64,000 nucleotides of DNA from Anopheles merus. Lineage: Eukaryota; Arthropoda; Insecta; Diptera; Culicidae. Shown in pieces: positions 1-11,554 of the stretch. Every line of letters starts with the position of its first letter. The stretch's first letter is position 1. A program made the position numbers and the translations under genes. Under the pieces are notes generated by a model. It saw only the letters and a list, made by a program, of their open reading frames with translations, did not search any database and was not told the origin of the DNA. The stretch is taken from the NCBI RefSeq assembly GCF_017562075.2, contig NC_054081.1, forward strand, positions 24,472,315-24,536,314, in the 5' to 3' direction.

Positions 1-489
1 CATCTCCCCCTTTTACTTATCCGGAGGGGGTCGAACCGACACGCGCATATTCCATTGCGGGAATATCGGTGTGGTGACACCCTCCGGCCATAGATCCTTG
101 TCCTGGGGCATTTTTGCGCAAATGCTGTTCCTAAGCTGCGACCCCGCTACCCGGCTACCGCAACGCTGCTACGATGTTGCAGGATATCTCCCCGACGGCG
201 ACCTTAATGTCCCGCTAGCCTCATGTGGCAGGAGAGCATTACCAAGCAACTCGTTCCGCACGCTGCTACGCTGCTGCTGGCGATCTCTCCGGCGGCGACC
301 GGTTTGTCCCGCAAGCCTCATCCGGCTGAAGAGCATATCCCAGCAGCCCGTTATGGCATCCTGTAGCGGTGGTACAATTGCTGCAGCAAGGACGGCACAC
401 ATTTCGCCTTTCTCGTCGGGAGCAACACGTCGGTGCTGCAACTGGGGACGGAATGCGACCTCCCCCTCTCTCCGACGAATACAATGGCA

Positions 490-1030
490 CCAGCGGGGCG
501 GCATGGGACAACGCCCCCCTCTCCGTTGACACTCCAGCTGCAGCGGGGCGGCATGGAACCTCGCCCCCTCTCCGTCGACACAACGGCAGCAGCGGGGCGG
601 CATGGGACCTCGCCCCCTCTCCGTTGACACTACTGCAGCGGGGCGGCATGGAACCTCGCCCTCCTCTCCGTCAAACACGACGGCTGCAGCGGGGCGGCAT
701 GGGACCTCGCCCCCTCTCCGTCGACACTACGGCAGCATCGTGGCGGAATGAAACATCGCCCTCCTCTGCGTCAAACACAACGGCAGCAGCGGGGCGGCAT
801 GAGACATCGCCCCCCCTCTCCGTTGACACTACTGCAGCGGGGCGGCATGGAACCTCGCCCTCCTCTCCGTCAAACACGACGGCTGCAGCGGGGCGGCATG
901 AAACCTCGCCCCTTTCCGTTGACACTGTTGCTGCAGCGGGGCGGCATGGGACCTCGCCCCCTCTCACTGGTCTACGACGGCTGCAGCGGGGCATGGCATC
1001 TCGCCCCCTCTCCGTCGAACACAGCGGCAG
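490..1030. repeat. GC-rich minisatellite inside the LTR element, unit 1
   Basis: About 11 imperfect copies of a 43-52 bp motif containing GCAGCGGGGCGGCATG, a CCTCGCCC stretch and TCTCCGT. Variable spacing breaks any long reading frame, so repeat-derived frames here are not considered genes. Confidence 0.8.
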
Positions 1031-1455
1031 CAACTCAGTGACCTCTCGCGTCACCAATGATGGCCCGGCAGCTAGGCAGAAAGACAATTTGCCTCTTACA
1101 CTGCCGGCGCTCCTTGGGCTGCAGCCCGACGACACCTAGCGTCGCCGCAGATGGCCCGGCAATCAGGCTTCGACCTTTCCATTGCCGGCGCTCCCTGGGC
1201 CTGCAGCCCGGCGAATAAAACATCGCCGAGTGTGTGTGTGCGGCTGTCCCTTCTGTCCCCATCGCGGGACGACAGCCGGGGCCACGGTCTTAACGGCGGC
1301 GGCGGCAGCGGTCCTCGTCCAACGGCGTCCCACTGTCGCGGGGACCCGTGCCATCGCGATGGCGCCGGCTCCAACCGACGCGCTCGATCGCGATGGCGAC
1401 CGCGGGTTCTTCTAGGGATCCTCCTTACGCAAGAGGATCCCATCCTCGTCGCCAC

Positions 1456-1769
1456 TGTTGTGTCTTTGGCTTGCATCAGGTACTTTATTAAAAACACTGA
1501 TATAACAGTACACATAATAAATATTAATTCACAAGCACAATACACACTAAAATATTCGGCCGCGCGCCAGCCGTACCGTGCCCTGCCGGGAGCCCTGCTC
1601 AACCGACTGCTCGCAACACTTGCTTGTCCGAGCGCACCACACACACTAAGCGGCCCGCGCTTAGTGTGCGTACGATAGTGTGCGTGACACACTGTCGTCC
1701 CCTGGACATTGTCCAGTGGTAGCACAACTACCACGGCATGTCCAGGGGTCGGCACGGCTGCCCACAACA
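1456..1769 (-). repeat. LTR shared between two tandem units
   Basis: 314 bp with TGTTGTG/CACAACA ends. On the minus strand it contains AT-rich promoter-like sequence and an AATAAA signal before its 3' end. It serves as 3' LTR of one unit and 5' LTR of the next. It appears identical to the copy at 3222-3535. Confidence 0.82.
1642..1748. other. Two hairpins in the LTR
   Basis: CACACTAAGCG (1642-1652) pairs perfectly with 1658-1668. CCCCTGGACA (1699-1708) pairs with 1739-1748, with an inner perfect stem GTGGTAG/CTACCAC. Both recur 1766 bp downstream (3408-3434 and 3465-3514). They lie in the first 130 nt of the LTR on the sense (minus) strand, where they could structure the transcript start or 3' end; that role is inference. 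Confidence 0.6.
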
Positions 1770-1781
1770 TCTCCCCCTTTT
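1770..1781 (-). other. Polypurine tract
   Basis: AAAAGGGGGAGA on the minus strand directly abuts the TG of the downstream LTR. The same tract is at 3-14. This is the expected plus-strand priming site and fixes the element's orientation. Confidence 0.7.
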
Positions 1782-2256
1782 ACTTATCCGGAGGGGGTCG
1801 AACCGACACGCGCATATTCCATTGCGGGAATATCGGTGTGGTGACACCCTCCGGCCATAGATCCTTGTCCTGGGGCATTTTTGCGCAAATGCTGTTCCTA
1901 AGCTGCGACCCCGCTACCCGGCTACCGCAACGCTGCTACGATGTTGCAGGATATCTCCCCGACGGCGACCTTAATGTCCCGCTAGCCTCATGTGGCAGGA
2001 GAGCATTACCAAGCAACTCGTTCCGCACGCTGCTACGCTGCTGCTGGCGATCTCTCCGGCGGCGACCGGTTTGTCCCGCAAGCCTCATCCGGCTGAAGAG
2101 CATATCCCAGCAGCCCGTTATGGCATCCTGTAGCGGTGGTACAATTGCTGCAGCAAGGACGGCACACATTTCGCCTTTCTCGTCGGGAGCAACACGTCGG
2201 TGCTGCAACTGGGGACGGAATGCGACCTCCCCCTCTCTCCGACGAATACAATGGCA

Positions 2257-2796
2257 CCAGCGGGGCGGCATGGGACAACGCCCCCCTCTCCGTTGACACT
2301 CCAGCTGCAGCGGGGCGGCATGGAACCTCGCCCCCTCTCCGTCGACACAACGGCAGCAGCGGGGCGGCATGGGACCTCGCCCCCTCTCCGTTGACACTAC
2401 TGCAGCGGGGCGGCATGGAACCTCGCCCTCCTCTCCGTCAAACACGACGGCTGCAGCGGGGCGGCATGGGACCTCGCCCCCTCTCCGTCGACACTACGGC
2501 AGCATCGTGGCGGAATGAAACATCGCCCTCCTCTGCGTCAAACACAACGGCAGCAGCGGGGCGGCATGAGACATCGCCCCCCCTCTCCGTTGACACTACT
2601 GCAGCGGGGCGGCATGGAACCTCGCCCTCCTCTCCGTGAACACGACGGCTGCAGCGGGGCGGCATGAAACCTCGCCCCTTTCCGTTGACACTGTTGCTGC
2701 AGCGGGGCGGCATGGGACCTCGCCCCCTCTCACTGGTCTACGACGGCTGCAGCGGGGCATGGCATCTCGCCCCCTCTCCGTCGAACACAGCGGCAG
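2257..2796. repeat. GC-rich minisatellite inside the LTR element, unit 2
   Basis: Same array as at 490-1030, shifted by 1767 bp, then by 1766 bp after a one-base loss near 2637. Motif order is the same, so this is a copy of the whole unit and not an independent expansion. Confidence 0.8.
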
Positions 2797-3202
2797 CAAC
2801 TCAGTGACCTCTCGCGTCACCAATGATGGCCCGGCAGCTAGGCAGAAAGACAATTTGCCTCTTACACTGCCGGCGCTCCTTGGGCTGCAGCCCGACGACA
2901 CCTAGCGTCGCCGCAGATGGCCCGGCAATCAGGCTTCGACCTTTCCATTGCCGGCGCTCCCTGGGCCTGCAGCCCGGCGAATAAAACATCGCCGAGTGTG
3001 TGTGTGCGGCTGTCCCTTCTGTCCCCATCGCGGGACGACAGCCGGGGCCACGGTCTTAACGGCGGCGGCGGCAGCGGTCCTCGTCCAACGGCGTCCCACT
3101 GTCGCGGGGACCCGTGCCATCGCGATGGCGCCGGCTCCAACCGACGCGCTCGATCGCGATGGCGACCGCGGGTTCTTCTAGGGATCCTCCTTACGCAAGA
3201 GG

Positions 3203-3220
3203 ATCCCATCCTCGTCGCCA
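3203..3220 (-). other. Primer-binding site, tRNA-Ser(GCT)-like
   Basis: One base after the LTR end the minus strand reads TGGCGACGAGGATGGGAT. From memory this is an 18-nt match to the 3' end (with CCA) of insect tRNA-Ser(GCT). The same site is at 1437-1454 in the other unit. Position and TGG start fit a reverse-transcription primer site. Confidence 0.65.
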
Positions 3221-3221
3221 C

Positions 3222-3535
3222 TGTTGTGTCTTTGGCTTGCATCAGGTACTTTATTAAAAACACTGATATAACAGTACACATAATAAATATTAATTCACAA
3301 GCACAATACACACTAAAATATTCGGCCGCGCGCCAGCCGTACCGTGCCCTGCCGGGAGCCCTGCTCAACCGACTGCTCGCAACACTTGCTTGTCCGAGCG
3401 CACCACACACACTAAGCGGCCCGCGCTTAGTGTGCGTACGATAGTGTGCGTGACACACTGTCGTCCCCTGGACATTGTCCAGTGGTAGCACAACTACCAC
3501 GGCATGTCCAGGGGTCGGCACGGCTGCCCACAACA
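3222..3535 (-). repeat. Outer (5') LTR of the array
   Basis: Same 314-bp sequence as 1456-1769. The array ends here, because sequence after CACAACA (TTTCGTATG) no longer matches the internal domain. The target duplication cannot be tested since the other end of the array lies outside the window. Confidence 0.82.
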
Positions 3536-3632
3536 TTTCGTATGATGCAAAATTGTCGCGCGCGACGAGTAGCTCTGTTTGCAAAATTGCGACGTCGCGC
3601 GCGACGGTTTCGCTGTATGTCTATTTGGACGG
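3536..3632. other. Short GC-rich spacer with repeated palindrome
   Basis: Two copies of the palindrome TCGCGCGCGA (3556-3565, 3595-3604), each preceded by GCAAAATTG. No coding signal. Confidence 0.4.
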
Positions 3633-3720
3633 TTAAATAAAATCACACACATACAAGTATACCTTACACGTGCTTTTATTGTTAACAGCACAAGCGGGAT
3701 TAGTATTGATGAGCAATAAT

Positions 3721-6700
3721 TTATTTATTTATTTAGTGAGTTTATTTATTTATTTATTGAAGATAATTGCGTGGCGCGCGCAGGGGCCTTTGCAATATTA
3801 AAATAAAGTAATACTTAAAATAACCTTACTTGCTATATATTTGAAAACAGACATGAACATTTAAACGTGGCAACTGTAATGTTGAAGTCAAAAAAGCAGT
3901 AGAACTTGTTGAAAGCTTTACACATTGAAATAATTGGATCATGAGCTCCTCTGGAAGTACGGGCCCGGTCTATTTTGATCAGAAAATTTCGAGGACGTAG
4001 CGCGTGGTCAGGGGCGTACAAATTTATTTTAAGAAGAAGCTCGGGAGCATCAATTTCGCCTTTTATTAATTTTGCTACAAAAACTGCTTGTGCTACCTCC
4101 CTACGTCTCTCTAAGGACTGCAATCCTAGAAGAAGCCGTCTAGTTTGATAGGTTAGAGGCTGGTCCATGTTCCACCGTAAGGTTCTTATAGCTATTTTTG
4201 TGAATTTTTTCTGAATTCGCTCAATTCGTGTGGACCAGTTGTTAGAGTGCGGAGACCATGTTACAACATTAAATTCAAGTACGGACCGGACTAAGGCGAC
4301 AAACAGTTGTTTTAAACAGAAAGGGTCATTAAATCAGATGTCAGACGATGAATAAAACCAAGCTGCCGATATGCTTTGTCGATGACGTACGAATATTGTT
4401 GACGGAAGGAGAGTGATGAGTCAAGAATAGTGCCGAGGTCCTTAGTTTCTATGTTACGTGGGATAATACACGAGTCAAGATTATAGTCTCGCTTGATAGG
4501 GTCTTTTTTAAGAGTAAAACTAATCACGCAACACTTATTGACACACAAGGATAGCGAGTTCGCAGAGCACCAATTGCTAAATACGTCTAGGCTGTGCTGG
4601 AGAGTCGAGCTGTCCGAATCATTTCTAATGGTCGCATAAATCTTGATATCGTCCGCATACATAAGCAAACATTGATTTGGGAGCGCAAATACAACATCAT
4701 TAATAAATAGGATAAACAATACTGGGCCAATGTTACTTCCCTGTGGGACACCGGACGAACTAACAAACACGTTGGACAAGCACTTATTGATTTTAACACA
4801 GTATGATCTTTGGTTTAAATATGATTTTAACCATATGACTAGATTATTATGAAAGCCAAGCCGGCTCAGTTTCGCAAGGAGTATGTCATGGTTAATCCGA
4901 TCAAATGCTGACATGAAATCAGTATAAATTGCATCAATCTGTGACTTGCCGTCCATAGCCGTAAGGCATTCAGACACGAATTGAACGAGATTGGTCGATA
5001 CCGATCGTTTGGGAACAAATCCGTGCTGGCTTGGACTGATATAATTCAAGCCACTCCTGACTAACGCTTCCTGGACAAGAATTTCGAGTATTTTTGCTGA
5101 TGCACATAGGGAAGCTACGCCACGATAATTAGATATAACATGTCTCGGACCTTTTTTATGAACGGGTGTCATCCACGAAGACTTCCACATAGTAGGATAT
5201 GTAGAACTGTGCAGAGAAAGCTTAAACAGATGAACCAGTGGCTCTGAAAGATAAGTTGAGCACTTCTGTAAGACTATTGCTGGAATTCCGTCCGGACCCG
5301 GGATAAATGAAGGTTTAATTTGTTTGATTGCATTTTCTACCGATTCATTTGTGATTACAATATCATTTATGGACATATCTAGAACATCCGCGGGTGTGTG
5401 CTGCAGGGCAGTTGCAATATTAATTGGTGACGAAGATTGAAGGTCGAAAACTGAACTAAATTTTTTGGCAAAGAGCTGACTGATTTCAAGTTCACTTGAG
5501 GATTTCTCGGTGTCTAGTGACATTACTGACGGGATTCTTGCATTTTTCCTCTTACGGTTAACGAAAGAAAATATTTTAGTCGGATCGTTGGATATACTTC
5601 GTTGAAGTTTGTTGATATAGATTCTATACAGATGCCTGTTGAATCTTCTATAGTTGCCACTAACAGTGTTAAACAATAGTCTGTCGGAGTGAAGATTAGA
5701 CTTTACGAGACAATGTAAAGCTCTATTTTTCGCAGATTTAAGTCTTTTTAACTCTCTATTGCCCCACGGGGGACCGGAAGCTGCGCGCTCTTGTAAAGTA
5801 GGGCAGCATTTGTGAAGGACTAGACCAACCTTAATTTGAAAGGAGTCGATTGCCGAATCGATTGATAAGGTGGGATTGCTATCATAATTAAGGAATGACC
5901 AGTCAGTATTGGCAAAAGCGCCAATCATTTTTGGGAAATCAGCTTTTCTAAAATCGAGATGTCTCAAGCTGTTCGATCCAGTGACTTCCGTAGCAGTCTG
6001 GGTTGTTGATGGAAGTGTAATATTGACCAGCAAGCTCGGATGATATCGGTCTTCCTCAGTTAAACAATCTATGGAACGGAAAATTCTCATAGCATTCTCA
6101 ATTATACGCGGGCTTACGAATATAAGATCAAGTAAAGACCCATGATTGTTTACATTATTATTGACCTGAGATAGTCCCACAAAGCTGAGAGTATCAAGCA
6201 GTTGGGAGCAGGCTGGGGATACACGGGATCTCTGAATGTTGACATGTAGAGAACCGTGAGTGTCACATAGCCAAGAAAGGCCTGGTTGATTGAAGTCTCC
6301 CAACACGAGGATCGTGTCTTGTGGATATTTCTCAGAAATTTCCATAAGTGATGAACAGTAAGCGGCAACATATTCGGTATTATTACTAAGAATCGGTGGA
6401 ACGTAAACGGTACCGATTATTACGAATGAAGTGCCAACACGCATGCTGATCCAGATACTTTCGGTTGATGAGCTCGCAACAGTGATTACTGAGGGACGAT
6501 GCATGGTTTTAGCCGCAATCAGTACCCCTCCCCCTCGGGTTTTCTGGCTATTTGAGGAGTTACGGTCCATTCGGAAAACATCATATCGGTCATCGAAGAG
6601 AGCAGACGAGGCAATGTCATCCTTGAGCCAGGTTTCTGTGATCGCGATGATATCAAAGAACAGCTTGAAGATGCACTGAAGAAACTCGAGAGTTTTGTCC

Positions 6701-6954
6701 GTAGACCTCGGGTGTTTTGGTAATACACGGAAAGCTCAGATATGCAAGAATAATTTTGTCGAAAAATAGTGGAGGCAAACCCTGTTGGGTTGACATTAGC
6801 GCCACGTATTTGTGTGACTGTGGATCGGCATCATTTTGATCGTTCTGCTCATAATTTGTTACGGATTCGTGATCATTTGGGTGAATTTGGGTAAGAACGT
6901 GAGCGCATTCATTCGTTGATGGAGGAGTAATATTCAGGTGAGAGCAATCACTTT
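3721..6954 (-). mobile_element. CR1/Jockey-type LINE inserted in copy A
   Basis: Absent from the matching position in copy B. The 3' end (left) carries a TTTA-type repeat on the plus strand, a usual LINE tail. TAAT is present on both sides (3717-3720 and 6955-6958). GAGCAAT also occurs on both sides, so the exact 5' end could be near 6941. It contains an endonuclease-RT reading frame with two frameshifts and no visible ORF1, so it is 5'-truncated. Confidence 0.75.
3833..6728 (-). pseudogene. LINE ORF2: endonuclease-reverse transcriptase, two frameshifts
   Basis: Reads from the minus strand. The N-terminus has YYQNTRGLRTK followed by AITETWLKDD, hallmarks of an APE endonuclease. A one-base frameshift near 6690 separates these. 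The long middle frame (6570-4312) carries the RT: SQHGFVPKRS, DFMSAFDRINH, SSGVPQGSNIGPVLF and the catalytic YADD box in LMYADDIKIY. A second frameshift near 4320 leads to the C-terminal frame (4168-3833) with LGLQSLERRR and NLYAPDHALR. The start motif and C-terminus suggest the CR1 (T1/Q) or Jockey group; I cannot separate these with certainty. Function in life would be target-primed reverse transcription. Two frameshifts make this copy dead. Confidence 0.8.
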
Positions 6955-7093
6955 TAATGAGCTGTTATTAGTATTGATAGCTAAACTGTATTACTACATG
7001 AATATTGAGTTAGTATTGGTACAAGCAAGCAGCATTTGTATCCAAACAGTTCAATTGCAAACTTATTTTGTGTGATGCAGTTGAAAAGTCAAA

Positions 7094-8321
7094 ATGCAAA
7101 GTAGCTTGAAAGAAAATCCACCACCGTTATTATTTTTTAATACGGTTTTATCAAAACGGCAAGCCAGTGATAAACCGTCTAGAGTTCTAACGCTGTACAA
7201 CACGTCCCGGCCACCCTCGACGTCTTTCAACGTATTGGAAGCTGGATCGAAAAAGCCGCGAACGAAAAAGGAGGCCAGTGTTGTTACTGAGCCGCCTCCC
7301 TTGGCCTATTTTGGCGATGTTTCACAGAAATCTGTTGTGCAAAAGCGTAACATGCATGACGTGCCCAGCGTTGTCGCCCGTGAGCCATCTGTGTTGGCCT
7401 TTATTGATAGTGAAACACCACAATCTGCTAATAACTGCACGGTACCAGTGTCCAACATTAACGTCCGTGAACCATCTCCGTTGACAATTGACGTAGCTGA
7501 AAATCGGCAGAGAGCTGTGGAAAAACATCCCACGGAGACAGTTTCTAGCGTTGACGTCCGTGAGGCTCCTCCGCTAGCCTTTTTCGATGGCGTTTCTATA
7601 ACAGCTGCTGTGGAAAGCAACCGCACGAAGATTGCACGCAGCGTTGCTGAACGTCAGCCATCTCCATTGGCCACTGTCGAAATATCCTCGATTGATCCGT
7701 GTATTGAGGCCATACAGGATTCCCATCCGGTTGAAGCACCGCTCCAGCTACCGTCGGCAACATCCTCAATAGATATGCACCACAGAACCGGTGCTCCTAG
7801 TGGATGTGCGGAAGAAAGAGTAATTTGTAGTACATGCTGCACACAGCTGGACACATTGTTAAATCAATTACAAGAACAAAACAAGCATTTGTATAAGTTA
7901 ACGAAAGCTATTATCCAGAAGAATGTTTTGAATAGCTCTTTTACCTGTCCAAATTGCCCCGCGAGTAATTCAAATTGTTTACAATAGATGAAGTTGATGA
8001 AACACCTAGACCGGCTGAAATAGAAAACATAGAAGCTTTAGACAATTTTGAAAGTATGTTGAGCGACAAAAATGTATTTATCGCTACTGCTAGAAGATAT
8101 CGAATTCTCTTACTTCGAATACTCCAGACAATCGAATGCACGAAGCTGTGTTGAAGCTGTTTAGCGCTCCCTTCCTTTGCAAGTGCAGTTGGCTGGGCGG
8201 AGGAGCAAATGGTCCGAAGATTCCAATGTACCGGTACAAACATGTCCATCACCTTCTAATGGCCGTTGGTCGAACTTCAAATGAAACTGTAACGTTGAAA
8301 AGGGCGCAAAATTATTTTTAA
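7094..8321 (+). pseudogene. DUF4806-like gene of copy A, frameshifted
   Basis: Nearly identical to the intact gene of copy B (17023-18252). The frame runs from ATG 7094 to a premature stop at 7987 caused by one missing T after the AATTG near 7980. A second small deletion lies near 8095. The remaining frame (8136-8321) encodes the conserved C-terminus with RMHEAVLKLF and CSWLGGGANGPKIP. Contents are as in copy B: REPSPL-type peptide repeats, a Cys-rich coiled-coil segment and a DUF4806-like end. It is convergent with the transposase gene. Confidence 0.75.
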
Positions 8322-10354
8322 AATCAAAATTGCGTAATTCCAAGAGCCGCCTTGCTTACAAGAATTTGCGAAAGAGTGTTGTTTGTAAACTAAATAAAAA
8401 GAATAATTAAATTACCTTCATAGTTATTCACTGCACTTCCTTCAGTCCACCTGAGTGATAATCAATGTTCAATGTTGTCTTTCTTTGCTTTTTTCCTTCG
8501 CTTTGTCTTCTTTGCGGCATCATCGCTTTTTAGCAGCTCTTGAATTAAAATGAAAATAAACATTGATTGATAAAATGGGAATTTCACTAACATTGTGTCC
8601 ATCATTGACTATGCACTAGACTAAATGATGAAAAACAATTACCATAAAACGGTGCGCCTGCAATGCAGTGCGTAAAACTAATGCATATAATGTTTTCTTA
8701 CCTTGATGAGTTCGCGTATCGCACGTTTTAACGATGCGAAGGTCCTGCTTGTGTGGTTCCACCAAATAGTATACCATCTAGTTGTAGAATTGATGTACAT
8801 AGTTTAGTGTGTCTGACGGTAGCATTGTGCCTGTGCATTTTGTGTTCTGTAAATTTCAAATAACAACGTTAGAAATGGGAACAATCATATTTTACCAATC
8901 AACTTACCTTTTTGTGAAGTGTTTGCCTTGCCTGTTTGCTAACGTCGTTTGCGGATGTGATGCTCAAAAAAGTTTTTATAATCTACATTGCTATTTTAAC
9001 TATTGTTATGTCGATTAACACGGTTTAACGCAAAAGTTGATTTTGGGTACATTGTAATATAACTGAGGCTTTGTCATGTTACATATCCTGGCCTCAGGGC
9101 AATTAGCCATTTTAGTTACATGCACATTATATGAAATGAAATTGGTTATATTTTGTGCTCAAATTGTACAACATATACTTCCAATGAAAAGCTTTATCAT
9201 CAGCCATCCGTGTGTAGTAATCAATTTTACATAACTAAATGCTCTCTAGTGTGATCTACGCAAGAGAATTCCTAAGTTTTGTGTGTATTATTTTATATTT
9301 TATGTTATATATGTTATACCAATTGACTAAGGACTTACTTCAACTAACTATGGTGCTTTGTTATGGTTAAGCAAAAATGAACGAATTTAGATGATGTGGA
9401 AAGGTATGTTTACCAAAAAAAAAACATGGTGCTGAAGTAAATAGCAAAACGAATTCACTGGCAATATTTTACAACACATCATTCTATGGTTCAAGCCCCG
9501 TATGGACTGACCTACTCGTAGCAAAGACTGACCATCAGGCTGCGTGGTACTTTATAAGCCTCGTAAGCCGTAGTTATGCCATATACAATAAAAGGAACGT
9601 GCTGATCGTTCCGCCAAACCGAAGAAAAAAATCCTTTACACTGGCAACCAACTATGGTACTAGAGGTATACAAATAGTTCAATCAATGAAAACTAAATTC
9701 AATGGTATCGTTAAGACTACTACTACTACTACTACTAAAAAGTTCTAAGTAAGCTTAAATGTAAACGTAAAATTACATCTTAAACCTACTTACTCAACCT
9801 AAAGAAAAGAAAATTCAACCTAAACTTAAACTAACCTATAACAAATTCAAAATAGTTAAAAAAAGGAAAATAAAAACTAGGTGCCATGTCAACCGCATGC
9901 ACCATTGCCTGCCTTTCGTATAACAGGCCAACATAAAAAAGCACAATTTATACTTGATTGTGCCAAAAAAAAAACACACACACACACACACAAAACCCCA
10001 ACCCGCTTTGTTCCATTAACCACGGGGAAAAGGCAGCTCGCCTGGAGGAGGCCTGAAACGGATACGCAGTGTCCAGCACGGCAAACATGCCCTAACATTG
10101 CCCGTAGTGCTGTTAAAAAGGTCGCCCCCCCACCGCCCCTCTTAATATTAGCTTTGTCCACCTTCCCGTCCATATCACAGATGGATGGACACGAATTATC
10201 CGGAGTTTCGGTGGAAGTTTACCTGTAACAAGAGGAAAAATTAGACCAACTACTTTATGCAATTTCATTAATTTTTTACTTACCATGTGCAACCACACGT
10301 CGTCTTCGAGGGTGTCGAGGAGGCAAATTTTTTCTACTGAAGGGAGGAAATTAA
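8322..10354. other. Non-coding interval between the convergent genes of copy A
   Basis: AT-rich, collinear with 18253-20319 in copy B. It holds a SINE-derived piece at about 9488-9640 (GGTTCAAGCCCCGTATGG and following), an ACT run near 9716-9738 and an AC run near 9972-9990. The SINE piece is also in B, so it is older than the A/B split. No gene is seen. Confidence 0.5.
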
Positions 10355-11349
10355 TCAGGAATAAAGGTGTGGAGAAGAGGAAAAAAGGCTATGGCGGAAG
10401 GAGTTGTTGAGTTTGGTGAAGGATCAATGGGAGGGAGATTAAGAGGACGAGTGGGTTGCTTCACTGCAACCATTTAGCATCTGATTGCAGTCCATGGCAC
10501 CTCCACCACCACAGCCGGCGCGTTTTCCATCGTTTGGTAAACGTGGATCACAGCAGAAGACATTGGTGCAATAACACCGCCTTCTGCTGAGATCTCGTAA
10601 AGCGCGGCCATGGTTAAAAACCGGATCCCAACTACGGTGATATCGTGCGAGCTTGATGTTTTCGCACTCAAAAATTTTATTATTCCATTGTCCTTGGTCA
10701 AAAACCATTGGTCTTGAAATTTTGGCAGCAAGACAAAATCGGCGGTCACATGAAGACCGACACCATTTGCCTACAATCGGATACTGAGAAGCTGGCGGGG
10801 TAGCAACCAGATCAAGGGTCATTAGATCGCTTGATCTGTTTGCAATTTGCTCCACACATGTCGTGCCCGCTCGGACCCAGCGTGGAAAATTTTGCAAAAA
10901 AATTTCTGTTGCGTAGGCCGAAAAATCGTCGAGCGCTCCAAATTTTTCAACATCTTTATAAATGTGAAAGAGAAGGTGGATGTTGCTTGTTAAATATTTT
11001 CGACCGTAGACTTGGCCGAAATTCTTCACAAATATGCGAAGATAATCTCGTACAAGGAGCCACAAGTGCTGGTGAAATTTGGCCGAAAAAATTGTCACTG
11101 CACTAAAGTAGAGTAGGAAGTGACCATAGGCGATTTGATCAACCAGGTCCTTCAGAACCACAACTGATGAATAATGTAGATAGCTACGCCACTCGGTAGC
11201 TTTCCAAAAGGCGTGATATCTGAGAGGCCGAAATGATCGATGGATCTCAGTAGGAAGCTTCGTCTGCATTAAAAATTTAGACGCAGCTTCCATTTGGAGA
11301 GGTGTCCACTTTTTATTACGGGGAAATTTGCCGGACATAAATCCCCGTT

Positions 11350-11554
11350 AAGCCGGTCTCATGGTACAGTCGTCAACTCGTACGACTTAACAACATGCCC
11401 GTCTTGGGTTCAAGACCCAAATAGAACGTGCCGCCATACGTAGGACTGGCTATCCTGCTATGGGGGGAAATCAATAAGTCACTGAAAGCCAACCCCACAA
11501 GTGTGTTGGCAGGCCTTGACCGGCATCGGTTGTTGAGCCAAAAAAGAAGCAGAG
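11350..11554 (+). mobile_element. SINE200-like SINE with 11-bp target duplication
   Basis: Inserted in exon 4 of the copy A transposase; the site is empty in copy B. AAATCCCCGTT flanks both sides (11339-11349 and 11555-11565). The head has pol III box A-like sequence (TGGTACAGTCGTCAACTCG) and box B-like GGGTTCAAGACCC; the tail ends AAAAAAGAAGCAGAG. Confidence 0.85.

Larger units (their letters stand above)
1..3535 (-). mobile_element. Tandem array of a small non-coding LTR retroelement
   Basis: Two near-identical units of 1767 and 1766 bp lie head to tail. Read on the minus strand each unit is LTR, primer site, non-coding internal domain, polypurine tract, LTR. LTRs start TGTTGTG and end CACAACA. 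Window bases 1-2 (CA) are the end of a further LTR, so the array is LTR-internal-LTR-internal-LTR with shared LTRs. The internal domain (about 1.45 kb) has no gag, protease, RT or integrase; its open frames are by-products of a GC-rich repeat. The only unit-to-unit difference I noticed is one missing base near 2637, so duplication is recent. This fits a non-autonomous LTR element (TRIM/LARD-like) expanded by unequal recombination between LTRs. The driving autonomous family is unknown. Confidence 0.82.

Noticed and set aside
169..3584. Many 75-256 codon frames on both strands in the first 3.5 kb
   Set aside because: They follow the GC-rich minisatellite in several frames at once, recur exactly in the second unit, and contain no gag or pol motif.
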